From Pseudomonas sp. (GTDB taxonomy: Bacteria > Pseudomonadota > Gammaproteobacteria > Pseudomonadales > Pseudomonadaceae): a stretch of DNA of 64,000 nucleotides. The stretch's first letter is position 1. Each line of letters starts with the position of its first letter. The DNA is taken from contig NZ_JAUYGD010000051.1 of the NCBI RefSeq assembly GCF_030690725.1, positions 1 to 64,000 on the forward strand, read 5' to 3'. Under the pieces are notes generated by a model, which was given only the letters and a program-made list of their open reading frames with translations, was not told the origin of the DNA and did not search any database. The position numbers and the translations under genes were made by a program. Below are positions 48,844 to 58,968 of this stretch, piece by piece.

Positions 48844-51216
48844 ATGCGTTCTGGGGCGGGTCGGTTGGTGGCAGCGCATGCTGTTGTGCTGAGGTGTTTA
48901 CGCCGTCCCTGGCTGGCTATTGCGCTGTGCCTGCTGCTGATTCTGGCGCTGGCCGACCGGCTATTCCCGTTGCCGTTACCAGGCGATGACCTGGCCCGTG
49001 TGGTGCTGGCCGAGGATGGTGCGCCGCTGTGGCGCTTTGCCGACCATGATGGCGTATGGCGCTATCCGGTCAGCCCCAGTGAGGTGTCGCCCTATTACCT
49101 GGACGCGCTGCTGACCTACGAGGATCGCTGGTTCTATCAGCACCCCGGGGTCAACCCGCTGGCGCTGGGCCGTGCGGCCTGGCAGAACCTCAGCGGCGGG
49201 CGCGTGCTGTCGGGCGGCAGCACGCTGTCGATGCAGGTGGCGCGGCTGCTTGATCCGCATGCACGCAGCTATAGCGGCAAGCTCAAGCAACTGTGGCGCA
49301 CGCTGCAGCTGGAGTGGCACCTGTCCAAGGATGAAATCCTCACCCTCTACCTCAATCGCGCGCCTTTTGGCGGCACCCTGCAAGGCGTAGCGGCGGCCAG
49401 TTGGGCCTATCTGGGTAAGTCGCCGAGCCAGCTGACCCGCGCCGAGGCGGCATTGCTGGCGGTACTGCCACAAGCGCCCAGCCGTTTGCGCCCGGATCGT
49501 CACCCTGAGCGCGCCCAGGCGGCGCGCGACAAAGTGCTCAAACGCCTGGCCAGTTTCCAGATCTGGCCGCAGTCGGCGATCAACGATGCGCTGGAAGAAC
49601 CGGTGCTGCTCGCTCCACGTCAGGAGCCACGCCTGGCGCCGCTGCTGGCGCGGCGCCTTAACACCCGCGGCAGTCCGCCGCTGATTCGTACGACTATCGA
49701 TGCCGCCTTGCAGCGCCGCTTGGAAGATTTGCTGCTGGGTTGGCGTGCGCGGCTGCCGGAGCGTACCTCGGCGGCGATTCTGGTGGTCGAGCAGCCAAGC
49801 ATGGCGGTACGCGCCTACCTGGGCTCGGTGGATATTGGCGATGCCAAGCGCTTTGGCCATGTCGACATGATCAACGCCGTGCGCTCGCCCGGCTCGACCC
49901 TGAAACCTTTTCTTTACGGCATGGCGCTGGATGAAGGACTGATCCATTCCGAGTCGCTGCTGCAGGACGTGCCGCGACGTTACGGCGATTACCGCCCGGG
50001 CAACTTTGCTGCCGGTTTTAGCGGCGCGGTGTCCGCTAGCGAGGCCTTGGCCACTTCACTCAATTTGCCTGCTGTGCAACTGCTCGAGGCCTACGGGCCG
50101 AAACGCTTTGCCGGCGAATTGCGCAGTGCTGGTGTGCCGTTGCTGCTGCCGCCGTTGGCCGAGCCCAATCTGGCGCTGATTCTCGGTGGGGCCGGCAGCC
50201 GCCTGGAGGAACTGGTCAGCGGTTACAGCGCCTTTGCCCGTGGCGGCATGGCAGCGCGTCTGCGCTTGCAGCCGCAGGATGGCTTGCATGAGCGGCGCTT
50301 GCTGTCGCCCGGCTCGGCGTGGATTGTGCGGCGTATTCTCAGCGGCCAGGCGCGCCCGGATCGCGACCCGCGTGCGCAGCTGGTGCAGCGCCCGAGCCTC
50401 GCCTGGAAGACTGGCACCAGCTATGGCTTTCGCGATGCCTGGGCGATTGGCGTGGCGCCGCGTTACTTGATCGGCATCTGGATCGGCCGGCCCGACGGCA
50501 CCCCGGTGTCCGGCCAGTTCGGCCTGGCCTCGGCGGCGCCGCTGCTGCTGCAGGTGCATGATCTGCTGGTCAACCGCGACAGCCAGCGTGGCATCGCCCT
50601 GCCGATTGATCCGCAGCCTGCCTCGGTCGGTGTGGCGGCGATCTGCTGGCCGCTGGGCCAGCCGCTGGACAGTAGTGACCCCAACTGCCGGCGCCAACGT
50701 TTTGCCTGGACCCTGGATGGCACCACGCCGCCGACCTTGCCGGCGCAGGACCAGCCGCTGGGTTTGGGTCTGCTGGAAAGCCTTTGGGTGAATGCCGCCG
50801 GGCAGCGCGTGGATGCCAGTTGCCCGGGGGCGACGGCACAGAGCCTGGCGTTATGGCCGGCGCCGCTGGAACCCTGGCTGCCACGCCGCGAGCGGCGCAG
50901 TGCGCGCCTGCCAGCGGTTGATCCGCAATGCCCGCCGCGACATGTGCCGGTCGCGGCGCCGCTGTCGATAGTCGGGGTACGTGAAGGCGACCGCTTGCGC
51001 CGTCCGTCCGGCAGCGCCGAACCCCTGCGCTTGCGCCTGTCCGCGCTGGGCGGCAGTGGTCAGCGCTGGTGGTTTGTCGACGGTCAGCCAATTGCCGAAA
51101 CCAGTGCCGATGCACTGTTCACTCACGCCTTTGCGCGCAACGGGCAGTATCAGCTCAGCGTGCTGGATGAAAGCGGGCAGACCGCACGGGTGTCTTTCTG
51201 GCTGATGCGCGACTGA
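48844..51216 (+). CDS. pbpC: Penicillin-binding protein 1C
   Basis: A 790-residue bifunctional peptidoglycan synthase. ATG 48844 follows GAGAGG; an earlier ATG 21 bp upstream lacks a ribosome site. A membrane anchor (WLAIALCLLLILALADRLF) precedes the glycosyltransferase domain (YEDRWFYQHPGVNPLALGRA, GGSTLSMQVARLL). The transpeptidase has S351 in STLK, SLN and KTGTS, and a C-terminal BiPBP_C domain closes the chain (from about residue 700). It is usually beside yfhM and believed to work with it in repairing and guarding a damaged wall. Confidence 0.95.
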   Translation: MRSGAGRLVAAHAVVLRCLRRPWLAIALCLLLILALADRLFPLPLPGDDLARVVLAEDGAPLWRFADHDGVWRYPVSPSEVSPYYLDALLTYEDRWFYQHPGVNPLALGRAAWQNLSGGRVLSGGSTLSMQVARLLDPHARSYSGKLKQLWRTLQLEWHLSKDEILTLYLNRAPFGGTLQGVAAASWAYLGKSPSQLTRAEAALLAVLPQAPSRLRPDRHPERAQAARDKVLKRLASFQIWPQSAINDALEEPVLLAPRQEPRLAPLLARRLNTRGSPPLIRTTIDAALQRRLEDLLLGWRARLPERTSAAILVVEQPSMAVRAYLGSVDIGDAKRFGHVDMINAVRSPGSTLKPFLYGMALDEGLIHSESLLQDVPRRYGDYRPGNFAAGFSGAVSASEALATSLNLPAVQLLEAYGPKRFAGELRSAGVPLLLPPLAEPNLALILGGAGSRLEELVSGYSAFARGGMAARLRLQPQDGLHERRLLSPGSAWIVRRILSGQARPDRDPRAQLVQRPSLAWKTGTSYGFRDAWAIGVAPRYLIGIWIGRPDGTPVSGQFGLASAAPLLLQVHDLLVNRDSQRGIALPIDPQPASVGVAAICWPLGQPLDSSDPNCRRQRFAWTLDGTTPPTLPAQDQPLGLGLLESLWVNAAGQRVDASCPGATAQSLALWPAPLEPWLPRRERRSARLPAVDPQCPPRHVPVAAPLSIVGVREGDRLRRPSGSAEPLRLRLSALGGSGQRWWFVDGQPIAETSADALFTHAFARNGQYQLSVLDESGQTARVSFWLMRD

Positions 51217-51247
51217 CTGCGGCAGTTGTGCTTCGTGCGCAACGTGC

Positions 51248-53212
51248 TTAGGCCAACTTGAAGCGGTTTACCAGGGTCTGCAGCTCGCCCCCCAGGCGTG
51301 CCAGGTCGGTGCTGGCGGCTGAGGTTTCTTCGGTAGCAGCGGCAGACTGCTCGGCCACATCGCGAATACTGGACACGCTGCGGCTGATCTCTTCAGCCAC
51401 CGAGCTTTGCTGCTCAGCCGCCGTGGCGATCTGCTGATTCATCTCCTGGATGCTCGATACCGCGCTGTTGATGGCTTGCAGGGCAGTTCCGGCTTGCTTG
51501 GCCGCATCCACTGTGGAGCCCGCCTCGGTGCAGCTTTTACTCATCATCTCCACTGCGCTCTGGGCACCGCCCTGCAGGGTGGCGATCAGGCCTTCGATCT
51601 CACGGGTGGACTCCTGGGTACGCTTGGCCAGGGCGCGTACTTCATCGGCCACCACAGCGAAACCGCGGCCCATCTCCCCGGCCCGGGCTGCTTCGATTGC
51701 GGCGTTGAGCGCCAGTAGGTTGGTTTGTTCTGCAATGCCTTTGATCACGTCCAGCACCGCGCCGATATTGTTGCTGTCGTGCTTGAGGCGCTCGATGGAC
51801 TGCGATGAATGTTCAATAGAGCGCGCCAGGTTTTCGATGCGCTCGATGGCCTGCTGAACCGTCTGATTCCCCTGCTGGGCCTGATCATCTGCATCGCGAG
51901 CGGATACGGCGGCGGATTCGGCGTTACGCGCCACATCCTGCACGGTGGTGGTCATCTCATGCATGGCGGTGGCCACTTGCTCGGTCTCCATTTTCTGCTG
52001 AGCCACCCCGGCGCTAGTTTGCTCGGTGATTGCCGACATCTCTTCGGCGGCGGTAGCCAGCTGTTCGATGCCGCTGGTCAGACGGGTCAGCAGTTCGCGC
52101 AGGCTCAGGGTCATGGCCTGCATGGCTTGCATCAACTGGCCCAGTTCATCCTGGCGTTTGCTTTCAATGTTTTCCGAGAGGTCGCCCTGCGCCACCTTGC
52201 GCGCCAACTGCACCACGCGCTGCAAGGGGGTGACGATCATCTGGGTGATCAGCAGGGCGCAGAGCAGCCCCAGAATAAAGGCGATAACGGCAGCGCCAAC
52301 CAGTATGGCCTCAGCCTGGAGTGCTTCGGCCTGCAACACCTTGAGTTGCAGCTCAAGGGATTCGGCGGACGCGCTGGCCACCTGCCGCGCCCGTTCGTTC
52401 ATGGCTGCTTCGCTGGTCGTACGGCTATCCACGGCCTGGCGCAGGCTATCGAAATTGCGTTGATAGATCGCCAGCTGAGCCAGAGCCGAATCGAGGTCGG
52501 CACGGGCTGCGGGATCGCTGATACGGTCGCGTAGATTTTGGCCGTTCTGGCTTAGGCTATCGAACTGCTGCAGCAGTATCTGAGCATCCTTAGCCTGGCT
52601 GCTGATAACAAAGTTCTTCTCAAAGCGTCTGGCATTGAGCAGCTCTTTGGCAAGCGCGCTGGCCTGGTTGGCGTAACTCAGGGTGCGGATGCTGTCTTCA
52701 TCGCCGCTGGCGCGGATCTGCTGCTCGGCGGTCTGCCCCAGCCTGGCCTGCAGCTCGTCGAACTCCTTCAGCGCTTGTCGCGCCGCTTCCTCCATGGCCC
52801 GCTGGGCGCTCTGGTTGCTGGCGCTGGCCTGGCGAAGCGCCTGCAGCTGCTGGCGATAATCGGCCACATCCTGGCGAATACCTTGCATCAGGGCGACGGT
52901 TTCCGGGCGGGTCAACAACTGCAGGCTGTCGCTGGCCAGGGTTTCGATCTCTCCGGCCAGGCTTTGGGCCTGCTCGAGGTACTGGTTGTCGCCGCGGATA
53001 ATAAAGTTCTTTTCTTCCTGGCGGGCCAGCGACAGCTTGCTGTCGATTTCGTTGACCTTGAGCAGGGTATCGAAGCGCCCTAGGGTGCTTTCCAGAGTGC
53101 CGTAACTGATCCAGGCGATAACCAGGGTGATGGCCAGCACCAGGCCAAAACCGCTGAGCAGCTTCTTTCGTACGCTCATATCGAGGATGAGGTCGTTGAT
53201 TGATCCGGCCAT
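51248..53212 (-). CDS. Methyl-accepting chemotaxis protein, HBM-type sensor
   Basis: A 654-residue chemoreceptor. Helix 1 ([20 protein letters not shown]) and helix 2 ([20 protein letters not shown], about 290-312) flank an all-helical periplasmic domain of about 250 residues, the size of the helical bimodular (HBM) sensor of P. putida Mcp[14 protein letters not shown] and [12 protein letters not shown] are the two repeated module signatures. HAMP then the signalling tip [20 protein letters not shown] follow. There is no C-terminal CheR-docking pentapeptide. McpS-type receptors sense organic acids; the ligand here is unproven. Confidence 0.9.
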   Translation of the reverse strand: MAGSINDLILDMSVRKKLLSGFGLVLAITLVIAWISYGTLESTLGRFDTLLKVNEIDSKLSLARQEEKNFIIRGDNQYLEQAQSLAGEIETLASDSLQLLTRPETVALMQGIRQDVADYRQQLQALRQASASNQSAQRAMEEAARQALKEFDELQARLGQTAEQQIRASGDEDSIRTLSYANQASALAKELLNARRFEKNFVISSQAKDAQILLQQFDSLSQNGQNLRDRISDPAARADLDSALAQLAIYQRNFDSLRQAVDSRTTSEAAMNERARQVASASAESLELQLKVLQAEALQAEAILVGAAVIAFILGLLCALLITQMIVTPLQRVVQLARKVAQGDLSENIESKRQDELGQLMQAMQAMTLSLRELLTRLTSGIEQLATAAEEMSAITEQTSAGVAQQKMETEQVATAMHEMTTTVQDVARNAESAAVSARDADDQAQQGNQTVQQAIERIENLARSIEHSSQSIERLKHDSNNIGAVLDVIKGIAEQTNLLALNAAIEAARAGEMGRGFAVVADEVRALAKRTQESTREIEGLIATLQGGAQSAVEMMSKSCTEAGSTVDAAKQAGTALQAINSAVSSIQEMNQQIATAAEQQSSVAEEISRSVSSIRDVAEQSAAATEETSAASTDLARLGGELQTLVNRFKLA

Positions 53213-53228
53213 AAGAGCTTCCTTTTTC

Positions 53229-53253
53229 GGTTATTTAGAGGCAGAAAATAACC
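53229..53253. promoter_or_regulatory. Inverted repeat just upstream of the HBM chemoreceptor gene
   Basis: GGTTATTT and AAATAACC form an 8-bp perfect stem with a 9-base loop, 17-41 bp before the minus-strand chemoreceptor ATG. It could be an operator or a 5'-UTR hairpin. Confidence 0.35.
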
Positions 53254-53333
53254 TTAGTGCCTTGATGGCAGATGGCTATGGGGGATTCTTTACATAGCGT
53301 TTCAGGAAGAGCGGGCAGTCTGATAACGACGAC

Positions 53334-53410
53334 CCGTGGCAGTGGGTAGATGCAGCCGTGACCAGATGCTGGAAATCGATATCGACAAGGGTGCTTGTCG
53401 GACCAAGGGG
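53334..53410 (+). pseudogene. Relic of a Cache-type chemoreceptor gene
   Basis: At 53357-53391 one frame reads [12 protein letters not shown], nearly the [12 protein letters not shown] of the intact chemoreceptor at 54661; 32 of 35 bases are the same as 55105-55139. Flanking sequence aligns weakly (a CAGTGG before, CGGACC after) with indels that break the frame, and no start or full domain remains. It looks like the decayed remainder of a duplicated receptor gene. Limits are approximate. Confidence 0.6.
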
Positions 53411-53499
53411 CGGCGTAAGGTTGTTCTGGCCATCAGTGGCTACGCTGTTAGGTGAAGGTCGGCGCAGTTGTCTGCCGGCCAGTCGCGCAGGGATAGGCG

Positions 53500-54528
53500 A
53501 TGTCGAGAAATTGCTACGCAACGGTCTTCTGCTTGTGCGGGCTGCTGTTCAGCGCACTGCTTATTGCAAGTGAGTGGTCTGGGCCGAAGCAGGCGCCGCC
53601 CGCCCGCAGTGGCATGCAGGTGAGCTTTATCGCGGCCGATTTTCGTAACGGCGGGGTGGTGGGCGTGTACCGCAGCTTTGAGCGTGCGGCCAAGTTACTG
53701 GGCTGGCGGGTGCATGCCGTGGATGGCCGTGGCGATCCGGCGGAAATCAAACGTCTGGCCGCTGAGGTGCTTGAGCGTAACCCCGATGGCGTAGTGCTCG
53801 GCGGCTTTGAGGCGGATTACCTGGGTGAGCTGCACGAGGTTTATCAGGCCCGCGAGATTGCCTTGGTCGGTTGGCATGCCGGGGATCGGCCGGGGCCGAC
53901 CGACAAACTGTTCAGCAATATCACCAGCGACCCCTTGCAGGTGGCTGATCTGGCTGCCGAGCACGCCATGCGTGATGGTCAGATCGGCGTGGTGCTGTTC
54001 ACTGACAGCCAGTTTGCCATTGCTACCGCCAAGACCCAGCGCATGGTGCAGCGCTTGGAGGCGTGCGCGCAGTGCAAGGTGCTGAGCGTTGAAGACTTGC
54101 CGATTGCCAGCGCCGGCAAGGGGATGGATGAGCGCGTGCGTTCGTTGCAGCGCCGCTTTGGTGACGAGTGGAGCCATACCCTGGCGATCAATGATGTGTA
54201 TTTCGACCATATCAACGTGCCGCTCAATGCCCTTGGGCGTAAGGACATTCGCAATATTTCCGCCGGCGATGGTTCGGCCAAGGCGCTGGGGCGTATCCAT
54301 TCAGGCTTGTCCCAGCAGGTCGCCACAGTCGCCGAACCCCTGGGCATGCAGGGTTGGCAGCTGGTCGATGAGCTGAACCGAGCCTTTGCCGGTCAGCCGC
54401 CGAGCCAGTTTGTCACGCCGCCGCTGTTGATTACCCCGCAGGTGCTGCAGGAGTCGGACGATCTCAGCATCGAGCTGGACTTCAGCCATGAAGATGCCTA
54501 TCTGCGGCTGTGGCGGCAGGTGGACTGA
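53500..54528 (+). CDS. Periplasmic sugar-binding-like protein (Peripla_BP_4)
   Basis: A 342-residue exported protein; the N-terminal hydrophobic segment (CYATVFCLCGLLFSALLIAS) is a signal peptide or anchor. VSFIAADFRNGGVVGVYRSFERAAKLLGWRV and the DPAEIKRLAAEVLERNPDGVVLGGF step match LacI/ribose-binding protein folds; LAINDVYFDHINVPL is the second-lobe element. There are no ABC transporter genes nearby, while a Cache chemoreceptor gene follows 132 bp downstream on the same strand, so it may present a ligand to that receptor (inference). Confidence 0.78.
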   Translation: MSRNCYATVFCLCGLLFSALLIASEWSGPKQAPPARSGMQVSFIAADFRNGGVVGVYRSFERAAKLLGWRVHAVDGRGDPAEIKRLAAEVLERNPDGVVLGGFEADYLGELHEVYQAREIALVGWHAGDRPGPTDKLFSNITSDPLQVADLAAEHAMRDGQIGVVLFTDSQFAIATAKTQRMVQRLEACAQCKVLSVEDLPIASAGKGMDERVRSLQRRFGDEWSHTLAINDVYFDHINVPLNALGRKDIRNISAGDGSAKALGRIHSGLSQQVATVAEPLGMQGWQLVDELNRAFAGQPPSQFVTPPLLITPQVLQESDDLSIELDFSHEDAYLRLWRQVD

Positions 54529-54602
54529 GACAGTGCTGGCGGCTGGCTAAAGTCATTAGTCAGTGCAGCCGATAGTGGTTATACGTCGCCGGGCAATTGA
54601 GT

Positions 54603-54624
54603 TTGTATACAAAATTGTATTCAA
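54603..54624. promoter_or_regulatory. Tandem palindromes, candidate GntR-type operator
   Basis: TTGTATACAA (54603-54612) is a perfect palindrome and TTGTATTCAA (54615-54624) nearly repeats it two bases later. They lie 37-58 bp before the Cache chemoreceptor ATG, in an AT-rich patch. GntR regulators often use TTGTATACAA-like sites; no such regulator gene is in view. Confidence 0.5.
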
Positions 54625-54660
54625 TCTCTGTCTTCAAAAAATAACTAAAAGGTAACCTCC

Positions 54661-56592
54661 ATGGGCTTGTGGAAACGCAGCATCCAGTGGCAGCTGATTC
54701 TCAGCATGGGCGCTGCCCTGCTTGCCAGCATTCTGATCGTGGTGGGCGTTTACTCGGCGGTGGTCAATCGTCTGACTGAACGCTTCCTGGTCGAAGAGGC
54801 CTTGCCGGCGCGGGTGCTGGCGATTCGCAACGATCTGGAGCGGGTGCTGACCGCGCCGATCACCGCCAACGCCGGGATTGCTGGTAACGCCTTTATTCAG
54901 GACTGGCTGGCGGCCGGCGAAGATGAAGGCCAGCGCGATGCCGTGGCGCGTTACCTGGAAGGCGTGCGTGCGCAGCAGAACGCCATGACCACCTCGATTG
55001 CCGTGCTGGACAGCGGCAACTACTTCACCGGTGAGGGGCTGGCGCGGGTGATCAGCCGTGATCAGCCGGAAAACCAGTGGTTCTACAAGCTGGTCGACAG
55101 CAGCCGCGATCAGGTGCTGGAAATCGATATCGACAAGGGCACGCGCCTGCCGACCCTGTTTATCAACCAGCGGATCAAGCAGGGCGGTAAAACCCTGGGC
55201 GTGTCTGGTCTGGGCTTTAGCCTCAAGGCCATGTCGGAAATGATCCGCGACTTCCGCTTTGGTGAGCGCGGCCAGGTGTTTCTGATCGATGCCCAGGGCG
55301 ATATCAAGGTGCACCCGCAGGCCGAGCTGAGCGGCAGTGGCCGCCTCACTGAGCTGTTTGGCAAGGCGCCGGCCGATGAGCTGTTGGGCAGCGGCGGCAA
55401 GGCGGTGCGTTTCGAGCGGGACGGTGAAACCTATCTGGCGGTGGCGCAGAAGCTCTCCAGCCTGGACTGGCTGCTGGTCAGCGAAGTGCCGGAAGCGGAA
55501 ATCTATGCCGAAGCGCGCCAGGCACTGCTGATGACCAGCGCCATAGGGGTTGGCGTGGCGCTGTTGTTCCTCGCTCTGGTGGTGTTGCTGGCGCGTGGCC
55601 TGGTGCGGCCGATCCGTCAGGTGACCGCCGCGCTGGTGGAAATCGGTGGTGGCGGTGGTGATCTGACCCGGCGTCTGGATGAGTCCCGCGAGGACGAACT
55701 GGGCGACTTGGCGCGCGGCTTCAACCGCTTTATCGGCGGCCAGCGCAGCCTGATCAGCGATGTGCTGGCGACCAGCGAGCGCCTGCGCGCTTCGGTCAGC
55801 CAGGTGGCGCAGGTGGTCGACAATACCGCTGGGCGCTCCAGCCAGCAGCAGGAAATGACCGATATGGTCGCCACGGCGGTGCATGAGATGGGCCTGACCG
55901 TGCAGGAAATTGCGCGTAACGCCAGCAGCGCCGCGCAGTCATCGCAAAGCGCGCGGGACGAGGCGCAGGGCGCGCGTAATGAGGTGCGCCAATCCATCGG
56001 GCATATCGAGAGCATGTCCACTGACATTGGTAACGCCGCCGCCGCAGTCAGTGAGCTGGCCGAGCAGGTGGCATCGATTGATCAGGTACTGGCGGTGATT
56101 CGCGGGATTTCCGAGCAGACCAACCTGCTGGCGCTTAACGCCGCCATCGAAGCGGCGCGGGCTGGGGAGATGGGCCGTGGCTTTGCTGTGGTGGCCGATG
56201 AGGTACGCACCCTGGCCAGCCGCACGCAGAGTTCGACCGATGAAATTCAGCAGATGATCCAGCGCCTCAAACAGGGCGCGGAAACGGCCGTGAGCTCCAT
56301 GCATGCCGGCCAACGTGCGACCGGAACTGGCGTGGAAGCCAGCCAGCGTACCGGGCAGTCGCTTAGTGCGATCACCGAGCAGATTGAACGCATCAGCGAT
56401 ATGAACACCCAGGTCGCCACCGCCACCGAGGAGCAGTCATCGGTGACCGAGGAGATCAACCGCAACGTGCAGGGCATTGCCGACCTGGCGCATGCCACCG
56501 CCAGTGAGGTGCAGGTGTGTAAAGACGACTGCCAGACCCTGCGCGGCCTGGCCGATGATCTGGCCAAGCAGATGGGCAGTTTCCGTCTTTGA
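54661..56592 (+). CDS. Methyl-accepting chemotaxis protein, dCache sensor
   Basis: A 643-residue chemoreceptor. Helix 1 ([20 protein letters not shown]), a double-Cache periplasmic domain (about 35-280: [39 protein letters not shown]), helix 2 ([20 protein letters not shown]), HAMP ([20 protein letters not shown]) and a signalling domain with [20 protein letters not shown]. The C-terminus lacks a CheR pentapeptide. Ribosome site AGG lies 6-9 bases before ATG 54661. The TTGTATACAA tandem site upstream suggests dedicated control. Confidence 0.92.
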   Translation: MGLWKRSIQWQLILSMGAALLASILIVVGVYSAVVNRLTERFLVEEALPARVLAIRNDLERVLTAPITANAGIAGNAFIQDWLAAGEDEGQRDAVARYLEGVRAQQNAMTTSIAVLDSGNYFTGEGLARVISRDQPENQWFYKLVDSSRDQVLEIDIDKGTRLPTLFINQRIKQGGKTLGVSGLGFSLKAMSEMIRDFRFGERGQVFLIDAQGDIKVHPQAELSGSGRLTELFGKAPADELLGSGGKAVRFERDGETYLAVAQKLSSLDWLLVSEVPEAEIYAEARQALLMTSAIGVGVALLFLALVVLLARGLVRPIRQVTAALVEIGGGGGDLTRRLDESREDELGDLARGFNRFIGGQRSLISDVLATSERLRASVSQVAQVVDNTAGRSSQQQEMTDMVATAVHEMGLTVQEIARNASSAAQSSQSARDEAQGARNEVRQSIGHIESMSTDIGNAAAAVSELAEQVASIDQVLAVIRGISEQTNLLALNAAIEAARAGEMGRGFAVVADEVRTLASRTQSSTDEIQQMIQRLKQGAETAVSSMHAGQRATGTGVEASQRTGQSLSAITEQIERISDMNTQVATATEEQSSVTEEINRNVQGIADLAHATASEVQVCKDDCQTLRGLADDLAKQMGSFRL

Positions 56593-56635
56593 GTTGGGTT
56601 AGCCTGGGACGACCGTTGTCGACCTGCTTTGCTCT

Positions 56636-56703
56636 TGTAGTAGCGGGCTTGCCCGCGAATTGTGGTCGATAGAGAACCATCGCGGGCATGGCCCGCTCCT
56701 ACG
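56636..56703. repeat. REP doublet (GTAGTAGCGGGCTTGCCCGC family)
   Basis: TTGTAGTAGCGGGCTTGCCC-GCGA and the inverted TCGCGGGCATGGCCCGCTCCTAC make a REPIN with a short spacer. It is a different REP family from the three GTGGGAGG copies. It lies between the convergent chemoreceptor and diguanylate cyclase genes. Confidence 0.82.
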
Positions 56704-56746
56704 GGGTCACCCAACCCGCAGTACTGCTGGTAACGTTGAGTTGGGC

Positions 56747-57868
56747 TTAGGCCAGCTCCAGGCGGTTACGCCCGGCCGCCTTGGCCTGATACAGCGCATC
56801 GTCGACCCGCTTGAAGAAGCTTTCAGCGCTGCTGTCGCGGCGCATGTCGTAACAACCCACCCCCAGGCTCGCGGTCAGCGGCAGGATTGCTCCCGGCACA
56901 TTGAAGCCTTCGCGCTCCAGCTCCAGACGAAACTGCTCGGCCAGCAGGCGCGCCTGCTCCAGCGGGGTATTGGGCATCAGAATGCCGAACTCCTCACCGC
57001 CCAGACGCAGCAGCGCGTCGCTGTCGCGGCGAAAGTTCTGCCGCATGCGTTCGGCAAAATCGCTCAGGCAGCTGTCGCCACAGGCATGCCCGTACTCGTC
57101 ATTGATCCGCTTGAAGAAGTCGATATCCAGCAGCACCAGCGACAGCGGCTGGCTCTGCCGCTGGGCGTTGGCCACCATCACCGGGAACAGGCTGTTGAAC
57201 TGATAGCGGTTACCCAGCTGGGTCAGGCTGTCGGTGCGGCTGAGGTGCTCCAGGCGCTCCTGCTGGTCGAGCAGCTGCAGTTCCAGGGCCAGGGTGTTGT
57301 GGTACTCGCGGTTGCTGCGGCTCAGCACCAGCAGCAGGTAGCTGAGGTAGAAGCTCAGGGTGATCAATATGGCGTACTGCTCGCGCCATGCCAGTGCCAG
57401 AGTCAGTAGCCCGGGCAGGTAAATCAGCAGCAATGCCAGGATTGCGCGCTTCTTGCGCATGGCGAAGTTGAAGGCCAGGGCGGTGCTGAAGGCGATGGTG
57501 CTGAGGGTGGCGATGATCACCGAACTGCTGAACAGCGGACTGCGCTGCGCCAGGGCGTGGGCCAGGCCCCAGCTCAGCGCGGTAATCAGAATCAGGCTCC
57601 AGTGCAGGTTCAGCCAGCGCTTCAGCGACTCGCTGGTCTGCTCCTGCGGCAGACGGTGCAGCACGCGCAGAGCCAGCAGCAGGGCAAACATGGCAATACC
57701 GAGTACGCCTGGTACTACCAGTGCGCCTGGGTCATTGCTGAAAATCCAGGTGAGTAGCCACGCCAGCAGGTAATAAATACCGCCCAGCGGTGAGCGGATG
57801 CGCGTGTCCTGCGCTTCACGCCAGAGGGCGAAGGCGTGTGGCTGGCGGGGTAGCTGGGCTTCAGTCAT
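56747..57868 (-). CDS. Membrane-bound diguanylate cyclase
   Basis: A 373-residue protein. The first ~190 residues hold five or six helices (YLLAWLLTWIFS, LVVPGVLGIAMFALLLALRV, LILITALSWGLAHALA, SVIIATLSTIAFSTALAF, ILALLLIYLPGLLTLALAW, LITLSFYLSYLLLVLS), then a short coiled coil and a GGDEF domain with active site LGGEEF and an RDSD inhibitory site. It should synthesise c-di-GMP at the inner membrane. It ends GRNRLELA, the ending expected for the other GGDEF gene before its MITE insertion. It is divergent from the TctC-like pair. Confidence 0.92.
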   Translation of the reverse strand: MTEAQLPRQPHAFALWREAQDTRIRSPLGGIYYLLAWLLTWIFSNDPGALVVPGVLGIAMFALLLALRVLHRLPQEQTSESLKRWLNLHWSLILITALSWGLAHALAQRSPLFSSSVIIATLSTIAFSTALAFNFAMRKKRAILALLLIYLPGLLTLALAWREQYAILITLSFYLSYLLLVLSRSNREYHNTLALELQLLDQQERLEHLSRTDSLTQLGNRYQFNSLFPVMVANAQRQSQPLSLVLLDIDFFKRINDEYGHACGDSCLSDFAERMRQNFRRDSDALLRLGGEEFGILMPNTPLEQARLLAEQFRLELEREGFNVPGAILPLTASLGVGCYDMRRDSSAESFFKRVDDALYQAKAAGRNRLELA

Positions 57869-57945
57869 GGCCTGTGATCACAAAATATCGACTTGATCGC
57901 AGCATAACCCTTTGCTTTTGAAAAAGCTGTCAGATTGCTATCGCG

Positions 57946-58018
57946 CGCCCGTGGGCTAAAACCAAAGGACGGGCCTGCAGCTTTTGCGACCCTGGGCTGT
58001 GGTTTTGCCGTGCGGGCG
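57946..58018. repeat. Imperfect inverted repeat upstream of the TctC-like genes
   Basis: CGCCCGTGGGCTAAAACCA (57946-57964) and TGGTTTTGCCGTGCGGGCG (58000-58018) are imperfect inverted copies. The right arm ends within a few bases of the ribosome site GAGG of the first binding-protein gene, so folding could affect its translation. It may also be an intergenic repeat. Confidence 0.4.
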
Positions 58019-58026
58019 AGGTGGCG

Positions 58027-58968
58027 ATGATGAGTAGGCGCGGATGTTGGGCACTGTTGTGTGCATTACTGACCGTAAGCAGCCAGGCGGCGACTTTCCC
58101 GGAGCGGCCGCTGACCATGATCATCGGCTATGCCGCCGGCGGCAGCACCGATATTCAGGGGCGGGTGCTGGCCTCCGTGCTGGCGGAGCAACTGGGGCAG
58201 CCGGTCAGGGTGAACAATCTGCCCGGCGCGGGCGGGGCGGTAGCGGCCGCCATGTTGGCCAGCAGCGCTGAGCAGGGCTACGTCTTTCAGTACGGCATTT
58301 CCTCGACCATCAGCATTTCGCCCTTGCTGGCGCCGGCGTCCTACGACCTCGACAGTTTTACCTATGTGGCCGGCCTGTCGCTGGACCAATCGGCTTATGT
58401 CACCGGTGGGCAGAGCGGCTTCAAGGACTGGCCGAGCCTGCTCCAGCACCTGCGCGACAACCCGGGCCAGGTGTATGTCACGCAAACCGCCGAGGACCGT
58501 CTGCTGACCCGCGCCATTGCCAAGCGCGAGGGGTTGCAGCTGCGCATTGTGCCCACCTCCGGCGGTGCGGGCATGGCCCCGCTGGTGATTTCCGGCGAGG
58601 TGTTCTTTGCCTACAGCGGCGGCACCCATACTGGCTACACCGATTCGGGGCAGATGCGGGTGCTGGCCAGCCTGGCCGAGGAGCGCCTGCTGGGCTACCC
58701 CGAGGCGCCGACCCTGCTTGAGCTGGGCTATGGCCTGGCCTTGCATGCCGTGCGCATTGTCACTGTGCCGGCCGACACGCCGGCTGAGCAGGTGAGCATC
58801 CTCTTTGATGCCCTGGCGAACGCGGTGCGTGACCCGCGCTTTATCGAGGTCACCGAAACGCGCATCCGCCAGCCGATTCGCTTTATGCCGGGCAGCGAGG
58901 TCAAGGCCATGCTCAGTCAGCAGGTGTTGGACTATCGGCAGTTGATCGAGGAAGTCGGCGTGCAATAA
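58027..58968 (+). CDS. TctC/Bug-family periplasmic binding protein, copy 1
   Basis: A 313-residue exported binding protein. ATG 58027 follows GAGG by 5 bases (ATG 58030 is possible); the signal peptide is RRGCWALLCALLTVSSQAA. The body starts TFPERPLTMIIGYAAGGSTD, the family's opening strand and ligand loop, and has VPTSGGAGMAPLVISGE and GGTHTGYTDSGQMRVLA. Such proteins bind carboxylates or amino acids and usually pair with TctA/TctB membrane proteins; none is present. Copy 2 follows, then a GGDEF-EAL gene. Confidence 0.88.
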   Translation: MMSRRGCWALLCALLTVSSQAATFPERPLTMIIGYAAGGSTDIQGRVLASVLAEQLGQPVRVNNLPGAGGAVAAAMLASSAEQGYVFQYGISSTISISPLLAPASYDLDSFTYVAGLSLDQSAYVTGGQSGFKDWPSLLQHLRDNPGQVYVTQTAEDRLLTRAIAKREGLQLRIVPTSGGAGMAPLVISGEVFFAYSGGTHTGYTDSGQMRVLASLAEERLLGYPEAPTLLELGYGLALHAVRIVTVPADTPAEQVSILFDALANAVRDPRFIEVTETRIRQPIRFMPGSEVKAMLSQQVLDYRQLIEEVGVQ

